This document shows, in pieces, positions 1-7,463 of a stretch of DNA of 8,410 nucleotides. The DNA lies in assembly GCA_947593895.1 (NCBI GenBank), contig CANQDY010000055.1, forward strand, positions 1 to 8,410, in the 5' to 3' direction. Under the pieces are notes generated by a model, which was given only the letters and a program-made list of their open reading frames with translations, did not search any database and was not told where the DNA came from. The position numbers and the translations under genes are program-made. This DNA comes from an uncultured Bacilli bacterium (GTDB lineage: Bacteria; Bacillota_I; Bacilli_A; RFN20; CAG-449). Numbering within the stretch: the stretch's first letter is position 1; each line of letters starts with the position of its first letter.

Positions 1-25
1 TTTTTCATATTTATTCATAATAAAA

Positions 26-73
26 GACTGTATTGAAATACAATACTTTTTAGTAATATATTTCTTTACAGTC
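26..73. terminator. Nested palindromes downstream of rpmF, possible terminator
   Basis: Two overlapping inverted repeats are visible. The outer pair is GACTGTA (26-32) with TACAGTC (67-73). Read on the minus strand it is followed by TTTTATT, which would suit termination of rpmF about 30 bp after its stop. The inner pair is GTATTG (30-35) with CAATAC (41-46), loop AAATA. It is followed by TTTTT on the plus strand, which would suit a gene entering from the left edge. The two share bases and cannot both form fully. The stems are short and AT-rich, so a bidirectional terminator is an inference. Confidence 0.4.
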
Positions 74-101
74 CCTTTTAATTTCTTTATTGGATATTTA
101 C

Positions 102-284
102 TTATTTCTTTTTAACATCTACAACTTGTTTGCCATCGTAATATCCACATTCTGGGCAAACGCGGTGTGAAACGATTGTTGCTCCACAATTGCTACATTT
201 TGTTAATCCTGTAACCGATAACTTAAAATGTGTTCTACGCATTCTCTTAGTTGTTTTAGATGTTCTTCTAAATGGAACCGCCAT
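102..284 (-). CDS. rpmF: 50S ribosomal protein L32
   Basis: A 60-residue protein of normal L32 length. It starts MAVPFRRTSKTTKRMRR, the conserved basic N-terminus that binds 23S rRNA. A zinc ribbon follows with four cysteines, C30, C33, C43 and C46 (CSNC and CPEC), so this is the zinc-binding form rather than the cysteine-less paralogue. The tail is basic (VDVKKK). The start is fixed by the conserved MAVP and by a GGGGGTG ribosome binding site 7 bases upstream (292-298). In many bacteria rpmF follows a DUF177 (YceD) gene. None is present here, and the gene has its own promoter. It is separated from mtaB by about 270 bp of AT-rich sequence, so it is probably transcribed alone. Confidence 0.97.
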   Translation of the reverse strand: MAVPFRRTSKTTKRMRRTHFKLSVTGLTKCSNCGATIVSHRVCPECGYYDGKQVVDVKKK

Positions 285-325
285 TTTTACACACCCCCTA
301 GTCGTACTTAGTCGACACTTTGATA

Positions 326-354
326 ATTTTATATTAATTGCAATTTTGTGTCAA
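326..354 (-). promoter_or_regulatory. Sigma-A type promoter of rpmF
   Basis: On the minus strand there is a perfect -35 TTGACA (349-354), a 17-base spacer and a -10 TAAAAT (326-331, 5 of 6 matches). The predicted transcription start is near 319, giving a leader of about 35 bases before the rpmF ATG. Consensus quality and spacing fit a strong ribosomal-protein promoter. The rest of the 285-552 gap holds only AT-rich sequence and no supported gene. A small hairpin at 488-506 has its T-run on the plus strand, so it does not serve mtaB. Confidence 0.75.
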
Positions 355-552
355 GAAACAAAAGTAAAATTTGCAAATTAACTTTTAATCATAAATTAAA
401 AAAGTAAATTTCATTTATATAATTGATTATATAATTGACAAAGAAAATCTGGAAAATAGAAAGTTTGGGACAATTCATTTCCTTTTTATCAATAATAAAT
501 ATTGATTTTTCTAAATAGAAATTAAATTTATTTTATCATTTAGCGTCAATTT

Positions 553-1827
553 TTAATTCTTGTGATAAATTGTTTTTAAAAATAGTCCTTTAATGTCCTT
601 TTCACTTTTCAGACTAACTTCTAAATAATTTGATGAATACCCTTTATATAACTTTGTTTTTGGATTATATGACTCGACTATAACATCAACTAACTGATTA
701 TCAAATTGCTCTTCATATTTTTCTTTTAATTTTTCACCTAAGTTTATTAGTTTAGTTACTCTTTCCTTTTTAACTTTGTTTTCAATCTGATTACTCATTT
801 TTGAAGCAACTGTTCCTGGTCGGGATGAATATGGAAAGACATGCAAATAATTAAAATTGCAATCGATGATAAATTGATAAGTCTCCATAAAATCCTCTTC
901 TGTTTCATCTGGAAAACCAACAATAACATCACAGGCTAAAGCGATGTCAGGAATCGCTTCTCGAATTTTTATTAATCTTCTTTTAAATTCCTCTTTTGTG
1001 TATTTTCGATTCATTTTTTCTAAAATTTTTTCACATCCTGATTGTAATGGAATATGCAAATGTCGAGCAATCTGAGGATAATTTTTTAATAAATTAATAA
1101 ATTCATCATTAATTAAACTTGCTTCTAAAGACGATATTCTTAATCTTTTTAAATTCGGCACTGCATCAAGAACATTTTTAATTAATTTATTAAAATTTAT
1201 ATCATCTTTTAAATCTTTACCATAACTTGCCATATCAATTCCAGTAAAAACAATTTCCTTATATCCATTAGAAACTAATTTTTTTGCTTCACTAATAATT
1301 TCATTTTTTTCTCGACTTCGAGAATTTCCTCGAGTATATGGGATAACACAATATGTACAGAAATTATTGCACCCATCCTGAATTTTTAAAAATGCTCGAG
1401 TATTTTCATTGTATGAATTGATAGCTAAGCATTCGTAGTCTAAATTCCGATTATTCTTATCAACCTCAACAATTTGTTTTTTATCTTGATTAAAGTATTT
1501 TGTCAGTAGATTCATTATCTCATTTCTTTTATCTGTACCAATGATAATATCAACGCCTTCAATTTCTTTAACTTGGTCTGGATAAAGTTATGAATAGCAT
1601 CCCATAACAAAAATAACTGCATTAGGATATTCTTTTTTTAAGGAACGAATCTTTTGTCTTGATTTTCTTTCGCTTGTTAAAGTTACTGCACAAGTATTAA
1701 TAATAATCAAATCACACTGATTATTAATTGATTCACTAAACCCATTTTCTTCAAGAATTTTACAAATTGCTTGAGTTTCATATGTATTGACTTTGCACCC
1801 CAAAGTATGAGTTTTATAATACTTCAT
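553..1827 (-). pseudogene. mtaB: tRNA ms2t6A37 methylthiotransferase MtaB, interrupted by one nonsense codon
   Basis: MtaB is a radical-SAM enzyme that adds a methylthio group to t6A at position 37 of ANN-decoding tRNAs. Reading from the ATG at 1827 (AAAGGA site at 1838-1843, 10 bases upstream) gives a 424-codon frame, about normal for the family. The UPF0004 domain has its three cluster cysteines C11 (LGCKVN), C46 (NTCAVT) and C77 (MGCYS). The radical-SAM motif CNNFCTYC supplies C153, C157 and C160, and a TRAM-like C-terminal part follows. Codon 80 is TAA (1588-1590), directly after GCYS, where relatives have Gln (GCYxQ). CAA to TAA is one base change. The frame then continues without any shift (LYPDQVKEIEGVDIIIGTD...) to its natural stop. 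The 79-residue piece lacks the radical-SAM centre. The downstream piece could restart at an ATG at 1515, but no good ribosome site is seen there and it would lack the UPF0004 domain. It is the last gene of the operon, and its start overlaps the upstream gene by 14 bases. It could be a recent real mutation or a base-call error. Confidence 0.88.
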
Positions 1828-2641
1828 TACTATTTTTTCCTTTACTATAAATTCGATCTTTCTTAATAATTCCAATAAGAATTTTATTTCTTATAAGTGA
1901 ATAAGTTTTTTTTGATATAAAACCATTAGAATATAAAGACTTGACAAAACCATTAAAATCATTTTTGTAAAAATTTTCGACAACATCTTGAATTTTCATG
2001 ATAATTCGATGTTGTTCCGGATGTTTAATATATCGATCAAATAATGGAATCTCTAAATCAAGTCGCCCTTGATCATTAATAATATATATCGTTTCAAAAT
2101 CCGGATGATAATATGCTGCTGAAGAAACATCTTTTTTTATTAAAATTAATGAAGAAAAAGGAGATTCATACAAACTAAAATTATATACATCAAATAAATC
2201 AATGCATGAATTCTTTGGTTTTTTTATCAGATCGCTATATGGATACTCAAGAATTTTACTACACTCCTCATTATAAATTAAATTTAATGTACGTGAAAAT
2301 ATTGGAATATAAACTCTGGATTTTTCAATTGAAATATATGGTGAATTACGTTCATCAAGTAATTTCCAAATATCATCCCTGATTTCTTCTTCAGTATAAG
2401 AATCAAGCAAACCTAAAGATTCAATTTCTTTTAGTCGATTTTCAATTAAATCTTTATTTATTAAAGACTTAATAATGATATTAGCTTGAATTATCTTAAA
2501 TTGGTTCGTCTCATTAATTGATATGTGATAAAACGATAAAATGGAAGGATACAAAGTACAATACTTAAAGTAAAGTTTGTATTCTTCAGTTTGGCGAATA
2601 TTTACCTTTTTTTTTCTTTTTGCTAAAATTGAATAAATCAT
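1814..2641 (-). CDS. Hypothetical protein, 275 aa, between rsmE and mtaB
   Basis: I do not recognise this protein. It has 275 residues, is rich in Ile, Lys, Asn and Tyr, and shows no signal peptide, no clear membrane segment and no cysteine cluster. There is a basic stretch at the N-terminus (KRKKK, residues 8-12). A helix-rich segment at about 50-95 (ending in SLGLLDSYTEEE) could be a winged-helix-like or DnaD-like fold, but that is a weak impression only. Residues 107-200 look beta-rich (VYIPIF, SLILIKKD, TIYIIND) and the C-terminus looks helical and basic. The ATG directly follows the rsmE stop, with GGAAGG inside the end of rsmE as ribosome site. The 3' end overlaps mtaB by 14 bases. This tight packing indicates co-translation with RNA-modification genes, but that does not establish a function. 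Confidence 0.8.
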   Translation of the reverse strand: MIYSILAKRKKKVNIRQTEEYKLYFKYCTLYPSILSFYHISINETNQFKIIQANIIIKSLINKDLIENRLKEIESLGLLDSYTEEEIRDDIWKLLDERNSPYISIEKSRVYIPIFSRTLNLIYNEECSKILEYPYSDLIKKPKNSCIDLFDVYNFSLYESPFSSLILIKKDVSSAAYYHPDFETIYIINDQGRLDLEIPLFDRYIKHPEQHRIIMKIQDVVENFYKNDFNGFVKSLYSNGFISKKTYSLIRNKILIGIIKKDRIYSKGKNSNEVL

Positions 2642-3358
2642 TTATTTACCTTCCATTACTAAACTAATCGCACTTAAAGCATAAAATACTGCAGTTTCGC
2701 TTCTTAGAATTCTATTCCCAAGTGATATTGAATTATAACCATTTTCTTTTGCATAATCAACTTCTTTAGAAGAAAAACCACCCTCTGAGCCAATAAGAAT
2801 TCCAATTGATTGACCTTTCCTCACATTCAAAAGTTTTTTATAAAATGTTTCATCTTTTTCATTTTCATAAGCAATAAACATTTGATCAAATTTTTTGTTA
2901 CAAATATCATTATAATTTATAATTTGCTCTATTTTTGTTACAATTAGTCGTTTAGATTGTTCACATGCCTCTTTTGCAATATTTCTGAATCGATTAAGTT
3001 TCTTCTCTTTATCTTCATTTTTTATTTTTGCTATGCATCTTTCTGATTGAACAATAATAATTTCTTTTACACCTAGTTCACACGCCTTTTGTATAACTAA
3101 ATCAATTTTATCACCTTTAGGTAAACAATATAGCAAAGTAACATCAACACATAACTCATTATTTTCATCTATTTTTTCAATTACTTTTACTTGTAATGGA
3201 GAACAATTAATAATTTCACATAAATAAACCTCATGATTAAATACACATGTTATTTTTTCATTAACACGCATTCTCATAACATTTAATATGTGTTTGATTT
3301 GGTTTTTATCGAATTCAACCAATCCATTTTCAATTTTATCAACAAAATATCTCTGCAT
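2642..3358 (-). CDS. rsmE: 16S rRNA (uracil(1498)-N(3))-methyltransferase
   Basis: RsmE uses S-adenosylmethionine to methylate N3 of U1498 in helix 44 of 16S rRNA, near the decoding centre. The 238-residue length is typical. Residues 1-70 form the PUA-like RNA-binding domain (MQRYFV at the start, HILNVMRMR at 23-31). The SPOUT-fold catalytic part follows, with KACELGV (91-97), EACEQS (130-135), the SAM-binding loop GSEGGFS (190-196) and the knot motif LGNRILRSETA (213-223). The start abuts the nfo TAG stop with no gap (stop 3359-3361, ATG 3356-3358), and its own stop abuts the next ATG, so translation is probably coupled. In Bacillus the order is prmA-rsmE-mtaB. Here prmA is absent upstream, its place taken by nfo, and one unknown gene lies between rsmE and mtaB. 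Confidence 0.96.
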   Translation of the reverse strand: MQRYFVDKIENGLVEFDKNQIKHILNVMRMRVNEKITCVFNHEVYLCEIINCSPLQVKVIEKIDENNELCVDVTLLYCLPKGDKIDLVIQKACELGVKEIIIVQSERCIAKIKNEDKEKKLNRFRNIAKEACEQSKRLIVTKIEQIINYNDICNKKFDQMFIAYENEKDETFYKKLLNVRKGQSIGILIGSEGGFSSKEVDYAKENGYNSISLGNRILRSETAVFYALSAISLVMEGK

Positions 3359-4189
3359 CTATTTTCTCATTTCCTTTAACAAAGTTATTTCTTCTTTATA
3401 TCCATCTAATTCATTTGGTGTTTCTAAAACAATTGGTAAATCTTTTATTAATGGATGATTAATAATGGTTTTAATTGCTTCTAATCCAATATTACCCTGA
3501 CCAATTTTTTCATGTCGATCTTTTCTGCTTCCTAATATATTTTTACTATCATTCAAATGAATTGCCTTTAATTTATCAACACCAATTATTGAATTGAATT
3601 CTTTTAACACTCCATCAAAATTGTTAATAATGTCATATCCGGAATCAAAAACATGACAAGTATCTAAACATACTCCTATTTTATCTTTTAATTCCACTCC
3701 ATCAATGATTTTTTTAATTTGAGAAAAATTATAACCTATTTCACTACCCTTACCAGCCATAGTTTCAAGTAAAACCATAGTTTTTTGTTCTGGTTTTAAT
3801 ACTTGATTTAAAGTATCAATTATTAGTTTTATACCAACATCCTCTCCTTGACCAACATGACTTCCCGGATGGAAATTATAATATACCTTTGGTAATAAAT
3901 CTAATAACTTTAAATCTTCATTAAACACTTTAATTGCAAATTCACGGATATAGCTATCCTTAGATGCAGCATTTAATGTATACGGAGCATGAGCGATTAT
4001 GTATCCAAAATTATATTCTTTACTTAATTTATTAAATTGATTTATGTCATCAAGATTGATTGGTTTTGTGCTACCGCCACGAGGATTTCGAGTAAAAAAT
4101 TGAAATGTATTACCTCCAACATATAAAGTATCTTGAAACATTTTCACAAAGCCATTACCAGATGAAACATGACAACCAATATAAAACAT
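3359..4189 (-). CDS. nfo: Deoxyribonuclease IV (endonuclease IV, AP endonuclease)
   Basis: Nfo cuts 5' to abasic sites and trims blocked 3' ends in base-excision repair. The 276-residue protein is a TIM barrel of usual length. All nine expected ligands of the three-zinc centre can be placed: H67 (AHAPYTLN), H107 (NFHPGSH), E142 (LLETMAGKG), D176 and H179 (CLDTCHVFDSGYD), H211 (IHLNDSK), D224 and H226 (KDRHEKIGQG), and E256 (VLETPN). The N-terminus IGCHVSSG is the family signature. The start is supported by AGAGGT at 4196-4201, 6 bases upstream. It is the first gene of the nfo-rsmE-unknown-mtaB operon, with an extended -10 promoter just upstream. It appears fully functional. Confidence 0.97.
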   Translation of the reverse strand: MFYIGCHVSSGNGFVKMFQDTLYVGGNTFQFFTRNPRGGSTKPINLDDINQFNKLSKEYNFGYIIAHAPYTLNAASKDSYIREFAIKVFNEDLKLLDLLPKVYYNFHPGSHVGQGEDVGIKLIIDTLNQVLKPEQKTMVLLETMAGKGSEIGYNFSQIKKIIDGVELKDKIGVCLDTCHVFDSGYDIINNFDGVLKEFNSIIGVDKLKAIHLNDSKNILGSRKDRHEKIGQGNIGLEAIKTIINHPLIKDLPIVLETPNELDGYKEEITLLKEMRK

Positions 4190-4216
4190 AAAATTACCTC
4201 TTAATTTACTAAAAAA

Positions 4217-4225
4217 AGTATAGCA
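4217..4225 (-). promoter_or_regulatory. Extended -10 promoter of the nfo operon
   Basis: The minus strand reads TGCTATACT: a TATACT -10 (4217-4222, 5 of 6 matches) preceded by the TG of an extended -10 element. The best -35 at 17 bases (TACATA) is poor, which the TG element would compensate. The predicted start near 4210 leaves a leader of about 20 bases before nfo, containing the AGAGGT ribosome site. Confidence 0.6.
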
Positions 4226-4797
4226 TATTTAATATCAAATATGTACCAAACAATATACTATGTATTGATAATTAAATTATTATTGTTTTTTGAAAATTAA
4301 TTTATTAACTAATATAATATAATGTTAAAGTTAGTAAATTTTCTACTTTTTATTTCACAACCCTACTTTCATTCATCCATATATGATGAGTTAAATAACT
4401 TTCTATGATATTTTTTAGTACTATAAAAGCTATATTACTCCAACTATTTTTTTTCATAGTTATACTATTAAAAAATTATTTATTCAGCTTTCTTCTTTCT
4501 ACTACTATGTCTTATGATGAGTTCTTGACGCTAAACTCTTCAACTTGTGTATACTCCATTTTCAAAATTTCATAGGGTATATCTTACCTCTTTTAAACTT
4601 TGACTATATATGATTATATAATTGTATATTTATTCATTTTTTATTAGTTATATTCTATTAAGTTTTTTTCATTAAACGATATTTTTTTGCTCTTTTTTCA
4701 TTTTATACATCATGATACTAAACTTATAATTCACTATTTATTTCACTTTCTACTTAAATTTTTAACCTTTAGGTTATAACATTTTCATCAGAAAATG
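4226..4797. other. AT-rich intergenic stretch without a supported gene
   Basis: About 570 bp between the nfo promoter and the clpB terminator. All six frames break up quickly. The longest things seen are a 35-codon minus-strand frame (4350-4457) and a 22-codon plus-strand frame (ATG at 4507), neither with a ribosome site. An imperfect 11-base inverted repeat (4299-4309 with 4330-4340, one G-T mismatch, 20-base loop) and small hairpins at 4763-4776 and 4780-4797 are visible. The part at about 4500-4600 is slightly less AT-rich than its flanks and could be the remnant of a decayed gene, but no protein family is recognisable. Confidence 0.5.
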
Positions 4798-4825
4798 AAA
4801 AAGAATAAATCTCTCGATTTATTCT
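4798..4825 (-). terminator. Rho-independent terminator of clpB
   Basis: A perfect 10-bp stem pairs AGAATAAATC (4802-4811) with GATTTATTCT (4816-4825) around a 4-base loop. On the minus strand a T-run follows (the complement of the A-run at 4798-4802). The hairpin begins 6 bases after the clpB stop codon. The stem is AT-rich, but its length and position make it convincing. Confidence 0.78.
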
Positions 4826-4831
4826 AATTAC

Positions 4832-7390
4832 TTATTTTGTTATAAATAAAAAATGATCATTATCGTAAGAAATAGTAATTTCTGATTTTGGATGAATTCT
4901 TCCTGCGATAATATCTCTTGCAAGAGGAGTTTCGATTTCTTTTTGGATATACCTTTTTAAAGGTCTGGCACCATAAATTTTATCAAATCCTTGTGTAATA
5001 ATTGTAGCGACAGCTTTCTTATCTACACCAATAATAATTTCATTATTTTTTAATCGATTCTGCAATTCATCAATAAATTTCATAACGATTTTCGAGACCA
5101 CACTATCATCAAGTGAATTAAAGTAAACTATATCATCAATACGATTTAAAAACTCTGGCTTAAAGTGATTTTTTAACTCATTACTTACTTGATTTCTACT
5201 ATTTATGTCATTGCCTTCTAATAGATACTCACTACCAATATTACTTGTCATAATAATGATTGTGTTTTTAAAGTCTACAACTCGACCTTGTGAATCAGTT
5301 AATCTTCCATCATCAAGAACTTGAAGTAAAATATTAAATACATCTGGATGTGCTTTTTCAATCTCATCTAGTAAGACAATAGAATATGGTTTTCTTCTAA
5401 CCGCCTCAGTTAATTGTCCACCTTCTTCATAACCAACATATCCTGGTGGAGCTCCAACAAGACGAGAAACTGAGTATTTTTCCATATATTCTGACATATC
5501 AATTCTAATAATTTGACTTTCAGAGTCAAATAAATTTAAAGCAAGAGATTTTGCTACTTCTGTTTTACCAACACCAGTAGGTCCTAAAAATAAGAAGCTA
5601 CCAATTGGTCGATTTTCATCATTAATTCCCGCTCTGGAACGAATTATTGCATCACAAACTTTTGATAAAGCCTCATCTTGACCAATTACTCTTTTCTCTA
5701 AATTATCTTTTAAAGAAAGAAGTTTATCAGATTCACTTTGTTTCAATTTGCTAAGTGGAATACCTGTCCATTTACTAATTACATTTGCAATATCATCCTC
5801 TTTAACTACTTCATCAAGCAATTTGTCTTCGTTAGTATCTGGACTATATTTTTTTATCAATTCCTCTAATTCAGGAATAACTGAAAATTTTAATCTACTT
5901 GCGTTTTCATAATCTGCATTATTCATTGCCTTTTCAAGATCAAGTTTGGCCTTTTCAAGATCTTCTTTCGCACTTTTTGCTTTTGATAATTCTTGCTTTT
6001 CTTTTTGCCATTTTGCTGTAAATTTTTTTTGTTCCTCTTTTAGAGATGCCATTTCTTTATCTAATTTTTCAAGACGTTTTTTGCTGACCTCTGAATCTTC
6101 TTTACTCAAAGATATTCTTTCAATTTCTAACTGAGCAATTTTATGATTAATCTCATCAAGTTCAACTGGTAAAGAATCAATTTGCATTCTAACTGCAGAG
6201 CAAGCTTCATCAACAAGATCAATTGCTTTATCAGGTAAAAAACGATCGCTAATGTAACGATTTGATAAAACTGCTGCAGAAACTAAGGCCGAATCAAGAA
6301 TTTGTACGCCATGATGATTTTCATATCTTTCCTTTAATCCTCTTAATATTGAAATAGTGTCTTTAACTGTTGGTTCACTAACTAAAACTTTTTGCATTCT
6401 ACGTTCAAATGCCGGATCCTTTTCAATATATTTACGATATTCATCTAAAGTAGTCGCACCAATACAATGCAAATCACCCCGCGCTAACATTGGTTTTAGT
6501 AAATTAGCTGCATCCATTGCACCATCAGTTTTACCTGCACCAATAATTGTATGAATTTCATCAATAAAAAGAATAATTTTTCCCTCTGATTTAACAATTT
6601 CATTTAAAGTAGCTTTTAATCTTTCCTCAAATTCACCACGATATTTTGCTCCAGCAATCAAAGCGCCTAAATCAAGTTCAAATATTCTTTTTTCTTTTAA
6701 TGAAAAAGGAACATCTTTTTTAAATATTCTCCATGCTAATCCTTCAACAATTGCAGTTTTACCTACACCAGGCTCACCAATTAAAACTGGATTATTTTTA
6801 CTTTTACGAGATAAAATTTGAATTACTCTTCGAATTTCTTCGTCCCTACCAATAACAGGATCAATTTTACCTTTTGCAACATCATCAGTTAAATCACGTC
6901 CATATTTTTTTAAAACTTCATATTTTTCTTCAGGATTTTGATCAGTCACTTTATTTCCACCTCGAATTTCATCAATTGCCTTTTTTACATTACTTTTTGT
7001 AAAATTAGCAATATTTAGTAATTTATTTAATATTGAATGTCTAGTATCAAAAATTGCTAAAATTAAATGCTCAACACTGATAAAACTATCTTGAAATGCT
7101 TTTTTATAATTTTCGGCATTTCTTAATAAATTATTTAAATCTGTTGATAAATACATGTTATCTATACTCTGACTTTTTGCTTTTGAACTAATAAAACCTG
7201 TTACAGTATTTTCAAACAAATCAACATTGACATTAATCTTCTTTAAAATATTTTTAAGCATCGAATCCTTATCATCAAGCAGTGCTTTAATTAAATGAGG
7301 AACATCAATTTCACAAGAAAAATAATCTTTAGAAATCTCTTGAGAAGAATTAATGATACTAATCACCTTTTCGGTCATATAATTTTCCAT
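4832..7390 (-). CDS. clpB: ATP-dependent chaperone ClpB (disaggregase)
   Basis: ClpB is a hexameric AAA+ unfoldase that, with DnaK, pulls polypeptides out of cytosolic aggregates. The 852-residue protein is complete. It has a Clp N-terminal double repeat (about 1-145). AAA-1 has Walker A GEPGVGKT (205-212), Walker B IILFIDE (272-278), a pore loop around Y250 (AKYRGEFEER) and FERR at about 329-331. A charged middle coiled coil spans about 405-520, which separates ClpB from ClpA. AAA-2 has GPTGVGKT (603-610), pore loop GYVGYEEGG (650-658), Walker B VLLDE (672-676) and sensor-2 GAR (807-809). No ClpP-binding IGF-type loop stands out. I chose the ATG at 7390 because AAAGGAGGT (7397-7405) lies 6 bases upstream. 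The longer frame from 7411 would put this ribosome site inside the gene and start within the CIRCE operator. It is a single-gene unit with two CIRCE operators and its own terminator. Confidence 0.98.
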   Translation of the reverse strand: MENYMTEKVISIINSSQEISKDYFSCEIDVPHLIKALLDDKDSMLKNILKKINVNVDLFENTVTGFISSKAKSQSIDNMYLSTDLNNLLRNAENYKKAFQDSFISVEHLILAIFDTRHSILNKLLNIANFTKSNVKKAIDEIRGGNKVTDQNPEEKYEVLKKYGRDLTDDVAKGKIDPVIGRDEEIRRVIQILSRKSKNNPVLIGEPGVGKTAIVEGLAWRIFKKDVPFSLKEKRIFELDLGALIAGAKYRGEFEERLKATLNEIVKSEGKIILFIDEIHTIIGAGKTDGAMDAANLLKPMLARGDLHCIGATTLDEYRKYIEKDPAFERRMQKVLVSEPTVKDTISILRGLKERYENHHGVQILDSALVSAAVLSNRYISDRFLPDKAIDLVDEACSAVRMQIDSLPVELDEINHKIAQLEIERISLSKEDSEVSKKRLEKLDKEMASLKEEQKKFTAKWQKEKQELSKAKSAKEDLEKAKLDLEKAMNNADYENASRLKFSVIPELEELIKKYSPDTNEDKLLDEVVKEDDIANVISKWTGIPLSKLKQSESDKLLSLKDNLEKRVIGQDEALSKVCDAIIRSRAGINDENRPIGSFLFLGPTGVGKTEVAKSLALNLFDSESQIIRIDMSEYMEKYSVSRLVGAPPGYVGYEEGGQLTEAVRRKPYSIVLLDEIEKAHPDVFNILLQVLDDGRLTDSQGRVVDFKNTIIIMTSNIGSEYLLEGNDINSRNQVSNELKNHFKPEFLNRIDDIVYFNSLDDSVVSKIVMKFIDELQNRLKNNEIIIGVDKKAVATIITQGFDKIYGARPLKRYIQKEIETPLARDIIAGRIHPKSEITISYDNDHFLFITK
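6947..6963 (-). promoter_or_regulatory. Internal ribosome site and GTG start for a short ClpB form
   Basis: Inside clpB the minus strand has GAGGTG (6958-6963), an 8-base spacer and the GTG of Val148 (6947-6949). Starting there would give a 705-residue protein lacking the N-domain. E. coli ClpB makes its short form from a GTG at Val149 at the same place in the protein, after the conserved RGG. Here the context is EIRGGNKVTDQ. The site is visible; its use is inferred. Confidence 0.55.
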
Positions 7391-7404
7391 AATCATACCT
7401 CCTT

Positions 7405-7431
7405 TTAGCACTCTTTCTACTTAAGTGCTAA
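7405..7431 (-). promoter_or_regulatory. CIRCE operator 1 (HrcA binding site), promoter-proximal
   Basis: The plus strand shows TTAGCACTC, 9 bases, then AAGTGCTAA. This matches the CIRCE consensus TTAGCACTC-N9-GAGTGCTAA in 17 of 18 positions. It sits just downstream of the -10 box, over the expected transcription start, and its last base touches the clpB ribosome binding site. HrcA bound here would block initiation, and release on heat stress would induce clpB. Confidence 0.92.
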
Positions 7432-7435
7432 TAAT

Positions 7436-7463
7436 AGTATAACACTTTTTTTAGCACTGTCAA
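7436..7463 (-). promoter_or_regulatory. Sigma-A promoter of clpB
   Basis: The minus strand has a perfect -35 TTGACA (7458-7463), a 16-base spacer and a -10 TATACT (7436-7441). The start should fall near 7429, inside CIRCE operator 1, while the -35 lies inside CIRCE operator 2. A strong promoter covered at both ends by repressor sites fits tight HrcA control. No CtsR heptad repeat was seen. Confidence 0.82.

Noticed and set aside
190..381. 63-codon plus-strand frame
   Set aside because: It lies antisense over rpmF and its promoter, has no ribosome site and resembles no known protein.
488..510. Hairpin ATCAATA/TATTGAT as mtaB terminator
   Set aside because: Its T-run is on the plus strand, whereas mtaB is on the minus strand, and the stem is almost all A-T.
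1588..1590. UAA reassigned to glutamine
   Set aside because: rpmF, the 275-residue gene, rsmE, clpB and mtaB itself all end in TAA at the expected length, so UAA works as a stop here.
4350..4457. 35-codon minus-strand frame in the gene-free stretch (starts MKKNSWSNIAF)
   Set aside because: No ribosome binding site, no recognisable family, and a length expected by chance in AT-rich spacer.
539..4535. 11-base inverted pair TTTAGCGTCAA (539-549) and TTGACGCTAAA (4525-4535) enclosing the nfo-mtaB operon
   Set aside because: It looks like ends of a mobile unit, but many 11-base matches are expected by chance in 8.4 kb at this base composition, and the genes inside are housekeeping.
5946..6554. 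Two plus-strand frames (5946-6134 and 6357-6554) inside clpB
   Set aside because: Both are antisense to strongly conserved ClpB coding sequence and have no start signals; they are by-products of its codon use.
7391..7411. Upstream ATG at 7411 as clpB start
   Set aside because: It would place the AAAGGAGGT ribosome site inside the coding sequence and begin within CIRCE operator 1; the ATG at 7390 is ideally spaced.
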